Source: Kordia sp. SMS9 (GTDB lineage Bacteria; Bacteroidota; Bacteroidia; Flavobacteriales; Flavobacteriaceae). Taken from it: DNA of 64,000 nt. The translations under genes were made by a program, and so were the position numbers. Of this stretch, positions 1 to 7,755 are shown in pieces (the stretch's first letter is position 1; each line of letters opens with the position of its first letter). Below the pieces are notes generated by a model that was not told the DNA's origin, made no database searches, and worked only from the letters and a program-made list of their open reading frames with translations. The stretch covers positions 3,090,987 to 3,154,986 of the forward strand of contig NZ_CP031153.1 in the NCBI RefSeq assembly GCF_003352465.1, given 5' to 3'.

Positions 1-875
1 TCAAACGCATCGCCCACAATGATCTTATGCGTTCCAGCATACGAATTCAACGTTGCATTACTTTTCGCAATTTCCAACGCAGGCGCACTGATGTCCAAAC
101 TTGTGACTTCTTTCGCGCCACCAACCAAAGCATGCACCGAGAATCCGCCCGCATAGGAGAACACATCTAAAACCGTTTTTCCGTTGGAAAGTTCACCTAC
201 TTTTTTACGGTTGGCTCTGTGATCTAAGAAATAGCCTGTTTTGTGTCCGTGAATGACATTGGCAGAGAAATTTACGCCGTGCTCTTTAAAGACTATCACT
301 TCATTGTGGAGTTCGCCATCTAAAACTTGCCCGTCTGTAAAACCAAATTGATTCTTTTCTTTTTGCACATTTCTGCTAAGTCGTAACACAGTTGTTTCCG
401 CTTTACTGATTTTGATCAGTTCAGGCAAAATATCTTTTAAATGGTAGAACCAAAACGACGCGTAGAGCTTTACAACCAACACAGTATCGTATACATCTGC
501 AACGAGTGAAGGTAAGTTGTCGTTTTCGCCGTAAATCAGTCGGTAACTGTTAGTGTCCGTTTGTAAGAGTGGAATTCGTTTGTTGTAGGCTTCTTGCACT
601 TTGTTGGCAAACCATTCCGAATTGATCGTGGCAGGCTTATTAGCTTGTAATATTTTGATGCGAATGGGAGAATTTGGATCGTAAAATCCGCAGGCTAGAA
701 ATTTGTTCTTCCGATGGTCAAAAATGATGGCTATATCGCCTGTTTTTCCTTCTTTATTTTGCTTGGAAATACTGTTTTCAAAAACCCATGGATGTCCTTT
801 TTTTACCAACGTTTCTGAGGAAGGTTTCAGTTTGATGGCGATTTTACTCGTGACTATTTCAGGTAATGTGATCAA
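1..875 (-). CDS. RlmI-type rRNA large-subunit methyltransferase, 3' end outside window
   Basis: The reading frame is open to base 1, so the C-terminus is missing. The N-terminal ~75 residues look like the PUA domain of the RlmI family (a GHPWVFENSI segment). Further on come the family's central part and a SAM-binding motif I (DVFSYAGGFSVHAL). Known family role: SAM-dependent 5-methylcytosine formation on 23S rRNA in the cytoplasm. No ATG lies near the expected N-terminus; a TTG at 875 gives a plausible start (LITLPEIV...), but the frame stays open further upstream, so the start is uncertain. The family is clear, while the exact target base is inferred. Confidence 0.85.
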   Translation of the reverse strand, partial: MITLPEIVTSKIAIKLKPSSETLVKKGHPWVFENSISKQNKEGKTGDIAIIFDHRKNKFLACGFYDPNSPIRIKILQANKPATINSEWFANKVQEAYNKRIPLLQTDTNSYRLIYGENDNLPSLVADVYDTVLVVKLYASFWFYHLKDILPELIKISKAETTVLRLSRNVQKEKNQFGFTDGQVLDGELHNEVIVFKEHGVNFSANVIHGHKTGYFLDHRANRKKVGELSNGKTVLDVFSYAGGFSVHALVGGAKEVTSLDISAPALEIAKSNATLNSYAGTHKIIVGDAF

Positions 876-930
876 TTTTTTTGCTTTGCGATGTGTTTGG
901 TAAAAGTACGATTTTTTAATGTAGACGTTT

Positions 931-952
931 AGTAAAGTCGCGAGACTTTACT
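931..952. repeat. Palindromic AGTAAAGTC repeat, copy 1
   Basis: Inverted repeat AGTAAAGTC/GACTTTACT around a GCGA centre. It is one of four related copies near the methyltransferase gene (others at 1321, 2155 and 2226). A short hairpin with no T-run, so more like a dispersed intergenic repeat than a terminator. Confidence 0.6.
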
Positions 953-1066
953 CATATAGTGACTTTACGCAATTAGTTATTTATTTGTTAATTACGGATT
1001 TCCCGTACATTGTTAAAAAAATGATTTTATAAGTTTATTACATATTAATTAAAAAAATTAAATGTT

Positions 1067-1234
1067 ATGAAAAAAAGAAAACCTAACTTATTAAAGTTGA
1101 ACAAAAAATCTGTATCTAAATTGAGTGCCAATGCTATAGGAGGTTATCCAAACGCAGAGACCCTTTTTCAAGGAAATTGTGGTTCATATATCACAGTAGC
1201 ACATACTTGTCAAAGTGACTTAAATTACTGTTAG
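1067..1234 (+). CDS. GG-leader peptide precursor (class I lanthipeptide-like), 55 aa
   Basis: Short gene read directly: ATG at 1067, TAG at 1232-1234. The basic N-terminus (MKKRKPNLLKLNKKSVSKL) followed by SANAIGG matches the leader architecture of Bacteroidota GG-leader natural-product precursors, with cleavage expected after Gly25-Gly26. The 29-residue core (YPN... to the C-terminal Cys) has Cys38, Cys48 and Cys55 plus several Ser/Thr, as expected for thioether or disulfide formation. No LanB/LanC, radical-SAM or peptidase-transporter gene is visible in the window, so any maturation would have to act in trans. A strong terminator follows at 1278, which supports an independent transcript. 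The family call rests on leader pattern only. Confidence 0.75.
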   Translation: MKKRKPNLLKLNKKSVSKLSANAIGGYPNAETLFQGNCGSYITVAHTCQSDLNYC

Positions 1235-1277
1235 ACAAGCAGCGTCACGTGCAAATATTAAAAAATAACTATGATGA

Positions 1278-1299
1278 GCGAACTTCGGTTCGCTTTTTT
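1278..1299 (+). terminator. Rho-independent terminator of the GG-leader gene
   Basis: Stem GCGAAC / GTTCGC closed by a TTCG tetraloop and followed by six T, 43 bases after the stop codon. A near-identical hairpin recurs at 30346. Confidence 0.85.
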
Positions 1300-1320
1300 G
1301 TTGCTTTGCAATGTGTTTGG

Positions 1321-1342
1321 AGTAAAGTCGTCACACTTTACT
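1321..1342. repeat. Palindromic AGTAAAGTC repeat, copy 2
   Basis: AGTAAAGTC...ACTTTACT inverted repeat that overlaps the last codons of the methyltransferase gene (1338 onward). The ~22 bases before it resemble the sequence at 878-899 (TTTGCTTTGCxATGTGTTTGG), so the repeat seems to have a conserved flank. Confidence 0.55.
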
Positions 1343-2099
1343 CAGCTACATTGCAAACAAATATTTGTTTATCAGAAGTATCTTGAAATGCTTCTTCTTC
1401 AAAAGAGCCAAGCTTGTGAATGATGTTGAAACCGTTCCATTGTAGATATGCATTTAGTTCTTGCGGAAAAAACATGCGCATGTCCAAGTTTTGAATCGAG
1501 TCAAATTCTCCATTGATAAAATAATGCCATTCTATACGATTAATTTGTGTACTAGATTCGTAGTGCATGATTTCTTTGATCACGATCTTTCTGCCATCAT
1601 CAGTTTTGTATTTAGAAATCTCTTTGAGTTCTTTTCCACCTTCAACAATAAACGGCAAGTTTGGATTGAAACAATCGAATATGAATACGCCATCCTTTTT
1701 TAAGTGTTTTTTTACGGCTTTTAGTGTTTGAAACAAATCTTCGTTTGTATACAAATGGTGAACAGAATTGAAAGGAATAAAGATGAGGTCGTATTGTTCA
1801 GGTAGCTCAAAAGTCCGCATATCCGCTTCTATGAATTCAATATCCAAACCAGCATGTATAGCTTTTGCTTTTGCTTGTGTTAGCATGGAAGCGGTAAAAT
1901 CTACACCCGTAATATCATGTCCGTCTTTTGCAAGCGGAAGCGTCAATCTCCCCGAGCCACAGCAAAGTTCTAAGATACGTGCGTTTTTATTTTTTGAAAG
2001 CCAACGTTTGTAAAAAGGCAAATCGTCCATGTTGGTATTCATGCCATCATAAATACTTGCATCATAGATAAGGTTGCCGACGGTGTAGTTGGTTTTCAT
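1338..2099 (-). CDS. Class I SAM-dependent methyltransferase
   Basis: 253 aa with a Rossmann-type SAM fold. Motif I (ILELCCGSGR) spans residues 42-51, an acidic motif II region lies near residue 70 (ITGVDFTASML), and EADMRT near 90. The C-terminal half has the beta-strand pattern of small-molecule methyltransferases of the Methyltransf_25 type (a DYY-like IEWHYFINGEFDS segment). Substrate unknown. ATG at 2097-2099. It stands alone, bracketed by palindromic repeats at both ends. It could equally methylate a metabolite or a cell-envelope compound; nothing in the context decides. Confidence 0.85.
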   Translation of the reverse strand: MKTNYTVGNLIYDASIYDGMNTNMDDLPFYKRWLSKNKNARILELCCGSGRLTLPLAKDGHDITGVDFTASMLTQAKAKAIHAGLDIEFIEADMRTFELPEQYDLIFIPFNSVHHLYTNEDLFQTLKAVKKHLKKDGVFIFDCFNPNLPFIVEGGKELKEISKYKTDDGRKIVIKEIMHYESSTQINRIEWHYFINGEFDSIQNLDMRMFFPQELNAYLQWNGFNIIHKLGSFEEEAFQDTSDKQIFVCNVAE

Positions 2100-2154
2100 G
2101 TTGTGAATGAATTAATGTATAAAGTTAGGTAAAGGTTGGACAAAAAAATAGCGG

Positions 2155-2181
2155 CTTAGTAAAGTCTCTAGGCTTTACTAA
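2155..2181. repeat. Palindromic AGTAAAGTC repeat, copy 3
   Basis: CTTAGTAAAG and CTTTACTAAG arms around a short centre, immediately followed by AGCTACG. Lies upstream of the methyltransferase start, between it and the C1 peptidase gene. Confidence 0.55.
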
Positions 2182-2225
2182 GCTACGAAAGTATGTTTTG
2201 AGATTCCTGACGTAAATGTAGACGT

Positions 2226-2247
2226 GAGTAGTCTCCAGACTTTACTC
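2226..2247. repeat. Palindromic AGTAAAGTC repeat, copy 4 (degenerate)
   Basis: GAGTA-GTCT...AGACTTTACTC followed by AGCTAC, like copies 2 and 3, but the left arm lacks the AAA present in the others. Confidence 0.45.
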
Positions 2248-2263
2248 AGCTACAGTTATTGTG

Positions 2264-3571
2264 TTATAGTTTGACAAAGAATGGAATTAATCCACCTGTT
2301 TCTACTGCAAAGTCATCAATATAGAGAATAGGTTCGGCAATTAAGTAAGTGGTAAATGGTTGATATATTCCAAAAGCATACCTGCCTCTATTGACTTTTA
2401 GTGTTTGATACGGCATGTTAACATACCATTGCTGGTTGCCAGGAATGATATCAGATTTAGGAGTTCCAGTTGCTGCAGAACCATCGGGCATCATAAAGTA
2501 ATTAGAAAGACTACCAACAGGCACACCTTTTCCATTACTACCATTATTTAGGTAAAACTTTACTACAACTTGAACTTTTCTTCCTATTCCTTGCGGCAGA
2601 TTAACCATTCCGTGGATTCTCATGATTTGACCTTGCTGCATATCTTGAATGTTATGCTGTACATTGGAAATTCTGAAAGTTGCGGTTAAATCGCTAGTCG
2701 GATTTACAACAGGACGAGGTGTAGGATTAGTATCTGTTCCGTTAATAGCATCTTTCATTACATACGCTTCTCGGACAGTATTTGGAAAGAACGAATATGA
2801 AATCCAACAATATCCGTTGTTTCCCCAATTTTGTCCCCAAGAATTTAGCACCTTAAAAGCGCTTCTATTATCATCATAACCAACCACAATCATTGCGTGA
2901 CCTCCAAGTTGCTGTCCGCTGTAATTATTCCAAATAAAATCTTGACCTACACTGTTTCTTCCGTTGTTTACAAAGCCTCTATCTATCATTGCACCGATAA
3001 TTACAGGAAACCCTGCGTTTAACTGTGCTTTTACTTCTTTACTATCAGCAGCGTTTACTTGTCTCCAAAAGTCAATTTTGTATTTTTTTGCTCTGTCTTT
3101 TATATTGTTATTAGGTCTTGTTGTATAATCACTTTCATTATAAGGCATATCAGACCATTTAACTGCGCCTTGCTGAGAAACGAGATTTAACGCATCTATA
3201 AATAGACTTCCTCCATCTACACCATTATTAATTTGATTGTAAATAAAAGAAGGACTAAAAACAGCATTTTTATTTATAGCACCTCCATTGAAGAAGCTTG
3301 AGCCTTCTTCATATTTTTCTTGATAACTTTTACACGCATACCCAACTGCCCATGCAACACATGAACTTTGTCGTCCCTGATCACCAGCAGGTGGCATTCT
3401 GTTTGAAAGATCAAAAGTGCTCGGTAGTTCATCTCCAGCAAAAGGTGTTGAAGCCATTGGAATACCTCGTAATTGATCGGTTGGAGTAAATTTTAAACCT
3501 AATTTAACGTCTTGAGCAAGTATTGAGAAGGGTAGTGCAATACATAAAAGGATTAGAATTTTTTTTTCCAT
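2264..3571 (-). CDS. Secreted papain-like (C1 family) cysteine peptidase
   Basis: 435 aa. Residues 1-19 form a signal peptide ending ILA-QD. The papain-fold catalytic residues are visible: Gln65 and Cys71 in GDQGRQSSCVAWA, a catalytic His in GGHAMIVVGYDD (about residue 225) and Asn in VLNSWGQNWG. After the catalytic domain (to about residue 275) come a Pro-rich linker and a ~150-residue beta-rich domain of unknown role, perhaps a binding module. No obvious T9SS sorting tail. Expected to cut proteins outside the cytoplasm. A long leaderless gap and a separate terminator isolate it from the fad block downstream. Confidence 0.88.
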   Translation of the reverse strand: MEKKILILLCIALPFSILAQDVKLGLKFTPTDQLRGIPMASTPFAGDELPSTFDLSNRMPPAGDQGRQSSCVAWAVGYACKSYQEKYEEGSSFFNGGAINKNAVFSPSFIYNQINNGVDGGSLFIDALNLVSQQGAVKWSDMPYNESDYTTRPNNNIKDRAKKYKIDFWRQVNAADSKEVKAQLNAGFPVIIGAMIDRGFVNNGRNSVGQDFIWNNYSGQQLGGHAMIVVGYDDNRSAFKVLNSWGQNWGNNGYCWISYSFFPNTVREAYVMKDAINGTDTNPTPRPVVNPTSDLTATFRISNVQHNIQDMQQGQIMRIHGMVNLPQGIGRKVQVVVKFYLNNGSNGKGVPVGSLSNYFMMPDGSAATGTPKSDIIPGNQQWYVNMPYQTLKVNRGRYAFGIYQPFTTYLIAEPILYIDDFAVETGGLIPFFVKL

Positions 3572-3742
3572 ACTGATTGAGTTTATTATTTTGATCCAGC
3601 AAAAACATAAGGGTTGTTTGTGTGAATTTTTGTCTTGTTTGCGTTAAAGATAAGAGATTTACAGGGTAAATGCAATGTGTATTTTTTTTGTGTTGTGAGC
3701 TTATTGAAAAGTACATATTATTTGAGACGATGTATCATAAAA

Positions 3743-3769
3743 AAAAGCCACCTCAATGAGATGGCTTTT
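3743..3769 (-). terminator. Terminator after the acyl-CoA dehydrogenase gene
   Basis: Hairpin of AAAAGCCA and TGGCTTTT arms with a short loop. On the minus strand it ends in a T-run 56 bases past the dehydrogenase stop. Confidence 0.7.
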
Positions 3770-3824
3770 CACAAACAACTAAATTCTAAAACCTATCTAA
3801 AGTTTAGAATTTTTTTTTAATATT

Positions 3825-5639
3825 TTAGAAACAATATTCGTTTTCTGCGGTCATTTTTTCTGCAATTTGGTTACGTAAGGCAACTACGTTTGGCATGTTT
3901 GCGTATTTTGTGAAACGCTTTAATCCCATTAACATCATACGTTGCTCGTCACCTTCTGCAAACGAAACGATTCCTTCTTTTGCTTTACTCGTGATTTTTT
4001 CTACGGCGTTGAACAAGTTTAATTTTGTCATCGCAATTTGAAGTTCTTGAGAATCTTCTCCGAAACGTTTTGCGTTCTTTTCAGTACGTAAGATGGAAGA
4101 TTCAATCATGTAAATTTCAATTAAGATGTCAGAAGCCGCCATTAGTAATTGTTGGTGTTCTTCTAATTTTGGCCCAAATTTCTGCACAGCCGATCCAGCA
4201 ACCATTAGGAATACTTTTTTCAACTTTCCTAGTAATTCTTTTTCTTCTGAGAATAGTTCAGAATAATCTGGAATGTCAAATGATGGAATTCCCATCAATT
4301 CGTCCGCCACTTTCATAGCAGGCCCCAATAAATCAACATGACCTTTCATCGCTTTCTTCACCAACATTCCTACAGCCAACATACGGTTGATTTCGTTGGT
4401 TCCTTCATAGATACGAGAAATTCGTGCATCTCTCCAAGCAGATTCCATTGGTGTATCTGCTGAAAAGCCCATTCCTCCAAAAATTTGGATTCCTTCGTCC
4501 GTTACTTTTTGCGTGTCTTCTGAGATTTTTACTTTTAAGATTGAACATTCAATCGCGTATTCTTCTACACCTTTTAATTCCGCTTCTTGGTGTGTGTTTC
4601 CTTCTGTTTCACGAATTGCAATTCGGTCTTCAATATTTTTCGCAGCTCTGTACGAAGCAGATTCTCCCACGTAACATGAAGTAGCCATTTCTGCTAATTT
4701 CGCTTTGATCGCTCCAAATTTTGCAATTGGTGTTTTAAATTGAATACGCTCGTTTGCATATTTGGTAGCTTCTGTGATGACACGACGTTGTGCGTCTAAA
4801 CAGGCTGCTGCCAATTTGATACGTCCTACATTTAAAGCATTCATGGCAATTTTGAAACCATTTCCTCGTTCAGAAAGCATGTTTTCTACAGGAACTTTTG
4901 TTTCATTAAAGAATACTTGACGCGTAGAAGAGGAGTGAATTCCTAGTTTGTGTTCTTCTTCACCAAGTGTGATTCCGTTTGGATTGTCTCTGTCAAACTC
5001 AACAATGAATCCAGTGATGTTTTTGTCATCTTCTATACGTGCAAACACGATGAATACTTCTGCAAAACCAGCATTGGAAATCCACATTTTCTGTCCGGAA
5101 ATCAAGTAATGTGTTCCATCTTCCGATAGAACTGCTTTTGTTTTTCCAGAATTTGCATCCGATCCAGCACCTGGTTCCGTTAAGCAATATGCACCAAACT
5201 TTTCTCCAGCAGCTAATGCTGGCACATATTTTTGTTTCTGCTCTTCTGTTCCGTATAATGTAATTGGCATGGTTCCAATTCCTGTATGTGCTCCAAAAGC
5301 GGTTGCAATAGAACCTGTGGCACCAGAAATATAGTCACACACCAACATCGTAGAGACAAATCCCATGCCCATTCCGTCATATTTTTCAGGAACTGCGATT
5401 CCCAAAAATCCTAATTCTCCTGCTTTGCGCATTACTTCTTCCGTCAATGCGTAGTCTTTCTTTTCAAAGCGTTCTTTGTGTGGCCAAACTTCACGGTCTA
5501 CAAATTCCTTTACGGATTCTTTCATCATGATTTGTTCCTCCGAAAAATCTTCTGGAGTAAATACGTCTTCACATTTTGTTTCTTTTACGAGGAACTGCCC
5601 TCCACGTAAGATGTCTGTTTTTACTGTTTCTGTGCTCAT
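3825..5639 (-). CDS. Acyl-CoA dehydrogenase (fadE-like)
   Basis: 604 aa from the ATG at 5637-5639 (MSTETVKTD); a longer frame would need a TTG at 5663. It has the acyl-CoA dehydrogenase N-terminal, middle (EPGAGSDANS...MWISNAGFA) and C-terminal domains, including the IYEGTNEINRML segment that carries the family's catalytic Glu, plus an extra ~170-residue C-terminal extension typical of the ~600-residue VLCAD/ACAD9-like forms. Reaction: FAD-dependent alpha,beta-dehydrogenation of acyl-CoA, the first step of beta-oxidation. It is the last gene of the minus-strand fad block. Confidence 0.93.
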   Translation of the reverse strand: MSTETVKTDILRGGQFLVKETKCEDVFTPEDFSEEQIMMKESVKEFVDREVWPHKERFEKKDYALTEEVMRKAGELGFLGIAVPEKYDGMGMGFVSTMLVCDYISGATGSIATAFGAHTGIGTMPITLYGTEEQKQKYVPALAAGEKFGAYCLTEPGAGSDANSGKTKAVLSEDGTHYLISGQKMWISNAGFAEVFIVFARIEDDKNITGFIVEFDRDNPNGITLGEEEHKLGIHSSSTRQVFFNETKVPVENMLSERGNGFKIAMNALNVGRIKLAAACLDAQRRVITEATKYANERIQFKTPIAKFGAIKAKLAEMATSCYVGESASYRAAKNIEDRIAIRETEGNTHQEAELKGVEEYAIECSILKVKISEDTQKVTDEGIQIFGGMGFSADTPMESAWRDARISRIYEGTNEINRMLAVGMLVKKAMKGHVDLLGPAMKVADELMGIPSFDIPDYSELFSEEKELLGKLKKVFLMVAGSAVQKFGPKLEEHQQLLMAASDILIEIYMIESSILRTEKNAKRFGEDSQELQIAMTKLNLFNAVEKITSKAKEGIVSFAEGDEQRMMLMGLKRFTKYANMPNVVALRNQIAEKMTAENEYCF

Positions 5640-5666
5640 TTTTTTTATGGATTTAAGAATCAAGAG

Positions 5667-6032
5667 TCAAGAGTCAAGACTTTTACTAAGTCTACTTTTA
5701 AATCCTGAAATCATTTTTTGTAACTGATTTATCTTTTTTATTAATATGTTGTATTTTTCTTCTGTTAGATACTTTTCTCTGTAAGCTATTATTAATTGTG
5801 TTTCTAATTCAAAAGCAGAACCTAAACTGTCTTCTAAATATTTATTAAAATGCTTATCAGAACTTTTACTTGTTCCTTCCGCAATATTTGAAGGAATTGA
5901 AACTGCACATCGGTTCATTTGAGAGGTTAATCCAAATTTTTCGTTATCGGGAAAAGTTTTCGTGAGCTTGTACGTTTCACTTACGATTTCCATTCCGTCT
6001 ATCCAAATGTTCAGTTTTTTAAAATTATGCAC
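5667..6032 (-). CDS. Four-helix-bundle protein (23S rRNA IVS type), copy 1
   Basis: 121 aa, GTG start at 6030-6032. Contains the family signature KFGLTSQMNRCAVSIPSNIAEG, here read as two halves around residue 35-56, and predicted all-alpha structure. The family (TIGR02436-like) was first noted inside rRNA intervening sequences; biochemical function unknown. It sits between the thiolase and dehydrogenase genes in the same direction, so it is probably co-transcribed with them. A paralogue lies at 7306-7653. Confidence 0.85.
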   Translation of the reverse strand: MHNFKKLNIWIDGMEIVSETYKLTKTFPDNEKFGLTSQMNRCAVSIPSNIAEGTSKSSDKHFNKYLEDSLGSAFELETQLIIAYREKYLTEEKYNILIKKINQLQKMISGFKSRLSKSLDS

Positions 6033-6072
6033 AATTAAAAGTCTTGGTTCTTGTTTCTAACAATCTTGCTTC

Positions 6073-7263
6073 TTAGTTAAGAAATTCAAAAACTCCAGCA
6101 GCGCCTTGTCCTGTTCCTACGCACATGGTGACCATTCCGTATTTCCCTTTCATGTCGCGCTTGCGCATTTCGTCAAATAGTTGCACCGATAGTTTTGCGC
6201 CTGTACAACCTAATGGATGTCCTAAAGCAATAGCGCCACCATTTACGTTGACGATGTCTTGGTTTAAGTTTAATTCGCGCATTACGGCTAACGATTGTGA
6301 AGCAAAGGCTTCATTCAATTCGATGAGCTCAATATCGTTTTGTTGTAATCCTGCTTGCTTTAATACTTTTGGAATTGCAGCTACAGGGCCAATTCCCATG
6401 ATGCGTGGTTCTACACCTGCCGCAGCATAGTTTACCAAACGTGCAATCGGTTCAAGATTTAATTCTTTCACCATTTCTTCACTCATGATCAATACAAAAG
6501 CCGCACCATCACTCATTTGAGAAGAGTTTCCAGCAGTAACACTTCCGCCTTGAGCGAACACTGCACGCAATTTATTTAATACTGCTGTACTTGTTCCTTT
6601 ACGTGGACCTTCATCTTTGGTTACGGTGTAACTTTTTGTTGCTTTTTTTCCGTTTTCATCAATATAGGTTTGATCTACCGTAATAGGAACGATTTGATCT
6701 TGAAAACGATTTTCTGCTTGCGCACGCAATGCTTTTACATGTGAATTGTATGCAAACTCATCTTGATCTTCACGAGAAACATTGAATTGGTTGGCAACAG
6801 CTTCTGCCGTATTTCCCATTCCCCAGTAATAATCTTCGTGACCTGCGTTTACGATGTCGTAGTTTAATTCTGTTTTGAATCCTGTCATCGGAACAGAACT
6901 CATGCTTTCGGCACCACCGGCAATGATACAATCTGCCATTCCTGCTTGAATTTTAGCCGCTGCCATTCCGATCGTTTCTAATCCTGAGGAACAAAAACGG
7001 TTTACCGTCACTCCGGGAACATCTACAATGTCTAATCCCATAAGTGAGATCAAACGTGCCATGTTGAGTCCTTGCGAACCTTCTGGCATTGCGTTTCCAA
7101 CAATTACGTCGTCAATACGTTTTTTGTCAAAATCTGGCAATTCATTCATCATGTATTGAATCGTTTCGGCTGCCAATTCGTCCGTTCTTTTAAATCTGAA
7201 CACACCTTTTGGAGCTTTTCCAACGGCTGTTCTGTATGCTTTTACTATGTATGCTGTTTTCAT
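6073..7263 (-). CDS. fadA: Acetyl-CoA C-acyltransferase (beta-ketothiolase)
   Basis: 396 aa from the ATG at 7261-7263 (MKTAYIVKAYRT); an upstream TTG gives two extra residues and is unlikely. Thiolase hallmarks: nucleophilic Cys in VNRFCSSGLE (about residue 89), GGAIALGHPLGCTGA near the C-terminus with the catalytic His, and the final CVGTGQGAAG Cys. Reaction: thiolytic cleavage of 3-ketoacyl-CoA to acetyl-CoA and a shortened acyl-CoA. It lies between the dehydrogenase and the FadN-like gene, which supports a beta-oxidation role. Confidence 0.93.
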   Translation of the reverse strand: MKTAYIVKAYRTAVGKAPKGVFRFKRTDELAAETIQYMMNELPDFDKKRIDDVIVGNAMPEGSQGLNMARLISLMGLDIVDVPGVTVNRFCSSGLETIGMAAAKIQAGMADCIIAGGAESMSSVPMTGFKTELNYDIVNAGHEDYYWGMGNTAEAVANQFNVSREDQDEFAYNSHVKALRAQAENRFQDQIVPITVDQTYIDENGKKATKSYTVTKDEGPRKGTSTAVLNKLRAVFAQGGSVTAGNSSQMSDGAAFVLIMSEEMVKELNLEPIARLVNYAAAGVEPRIMGIGPVAAIPKVLKQAGLQQNDIELIELNEAFASQSLAVMRELNLNQDIVNVNGGAIALGHPLGCTGAKLSVQLFDEMRKRDMKGKYGMVTMCVGTGQGAAGVFEFLN

Positions 7264-7305
7264 TTTCAATGAATAGTATTGAGTATTGAGTTTTTAGTAT
7301 TGAGA

Positions 7306-7653
7306 TTAGAGTTTCTGCTGAAAAGCATAATTCATTTTCTGTATTTCAATACACTGCTCAATTATTGGTTGTACTTTTTTTTTGTGTATGAGATTTAACT
7401 CTATTACTAATAACAATTGCGTGTGTAGTTCGTAATTAGAACCATTTGCAATACCTAAGAAATGCTTAAATTCTTTGTTAGAATTTCTTCCAGCACCTTC
7501 AGCTATGTTTGAAGGAATAGAAACTGCACTTCTTTTTATTTGAGATGTTAACCCAAATTTTTCATCCTTTGGTAAATCAGCAATAAGTAGATATACAGCT
7601 TTCGTCAAGGCTATTGACTTTGTCCATATTTTTAAATTATCTACTTTATGCAT
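7306..7653 (-). CDS. Four-helix-bundle protein (23S rRNA IVS type), copy 2
   Basis: 115 aa, ATG at 7651-7653. Shares KFGLTSQIKRSAVSIPSNIAEG with copy 1 at 5667-6032, but the rest is diverged, so the two are not a recent duplication. All-alpha. It occupies the gap between the FadN-like gene and the thiolase gene on the same strand. Function unknown in the family. Confidence 0.83.
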   Translation of the reverse strand: MHKVDNLKIWTKSIALTKAVYLLIADLPKDEKFGLTSQIKRSAVSIPSNIAEGAGRNSNKEFKHFLGIANGSNYELHTQLLLVIELNLIHKKKVQPIIEQCIEIQKMNYAFQQKL

Positions 7654-7755
7654 TTGATTTAGTATTGAGTTTTGAGATATTAGTATTTAGTTTTAGTATT
7701 GAGATGTTTCTTAGAACTTGTCTCAATTCTCACTACTAATATCTCAAGACTATTT

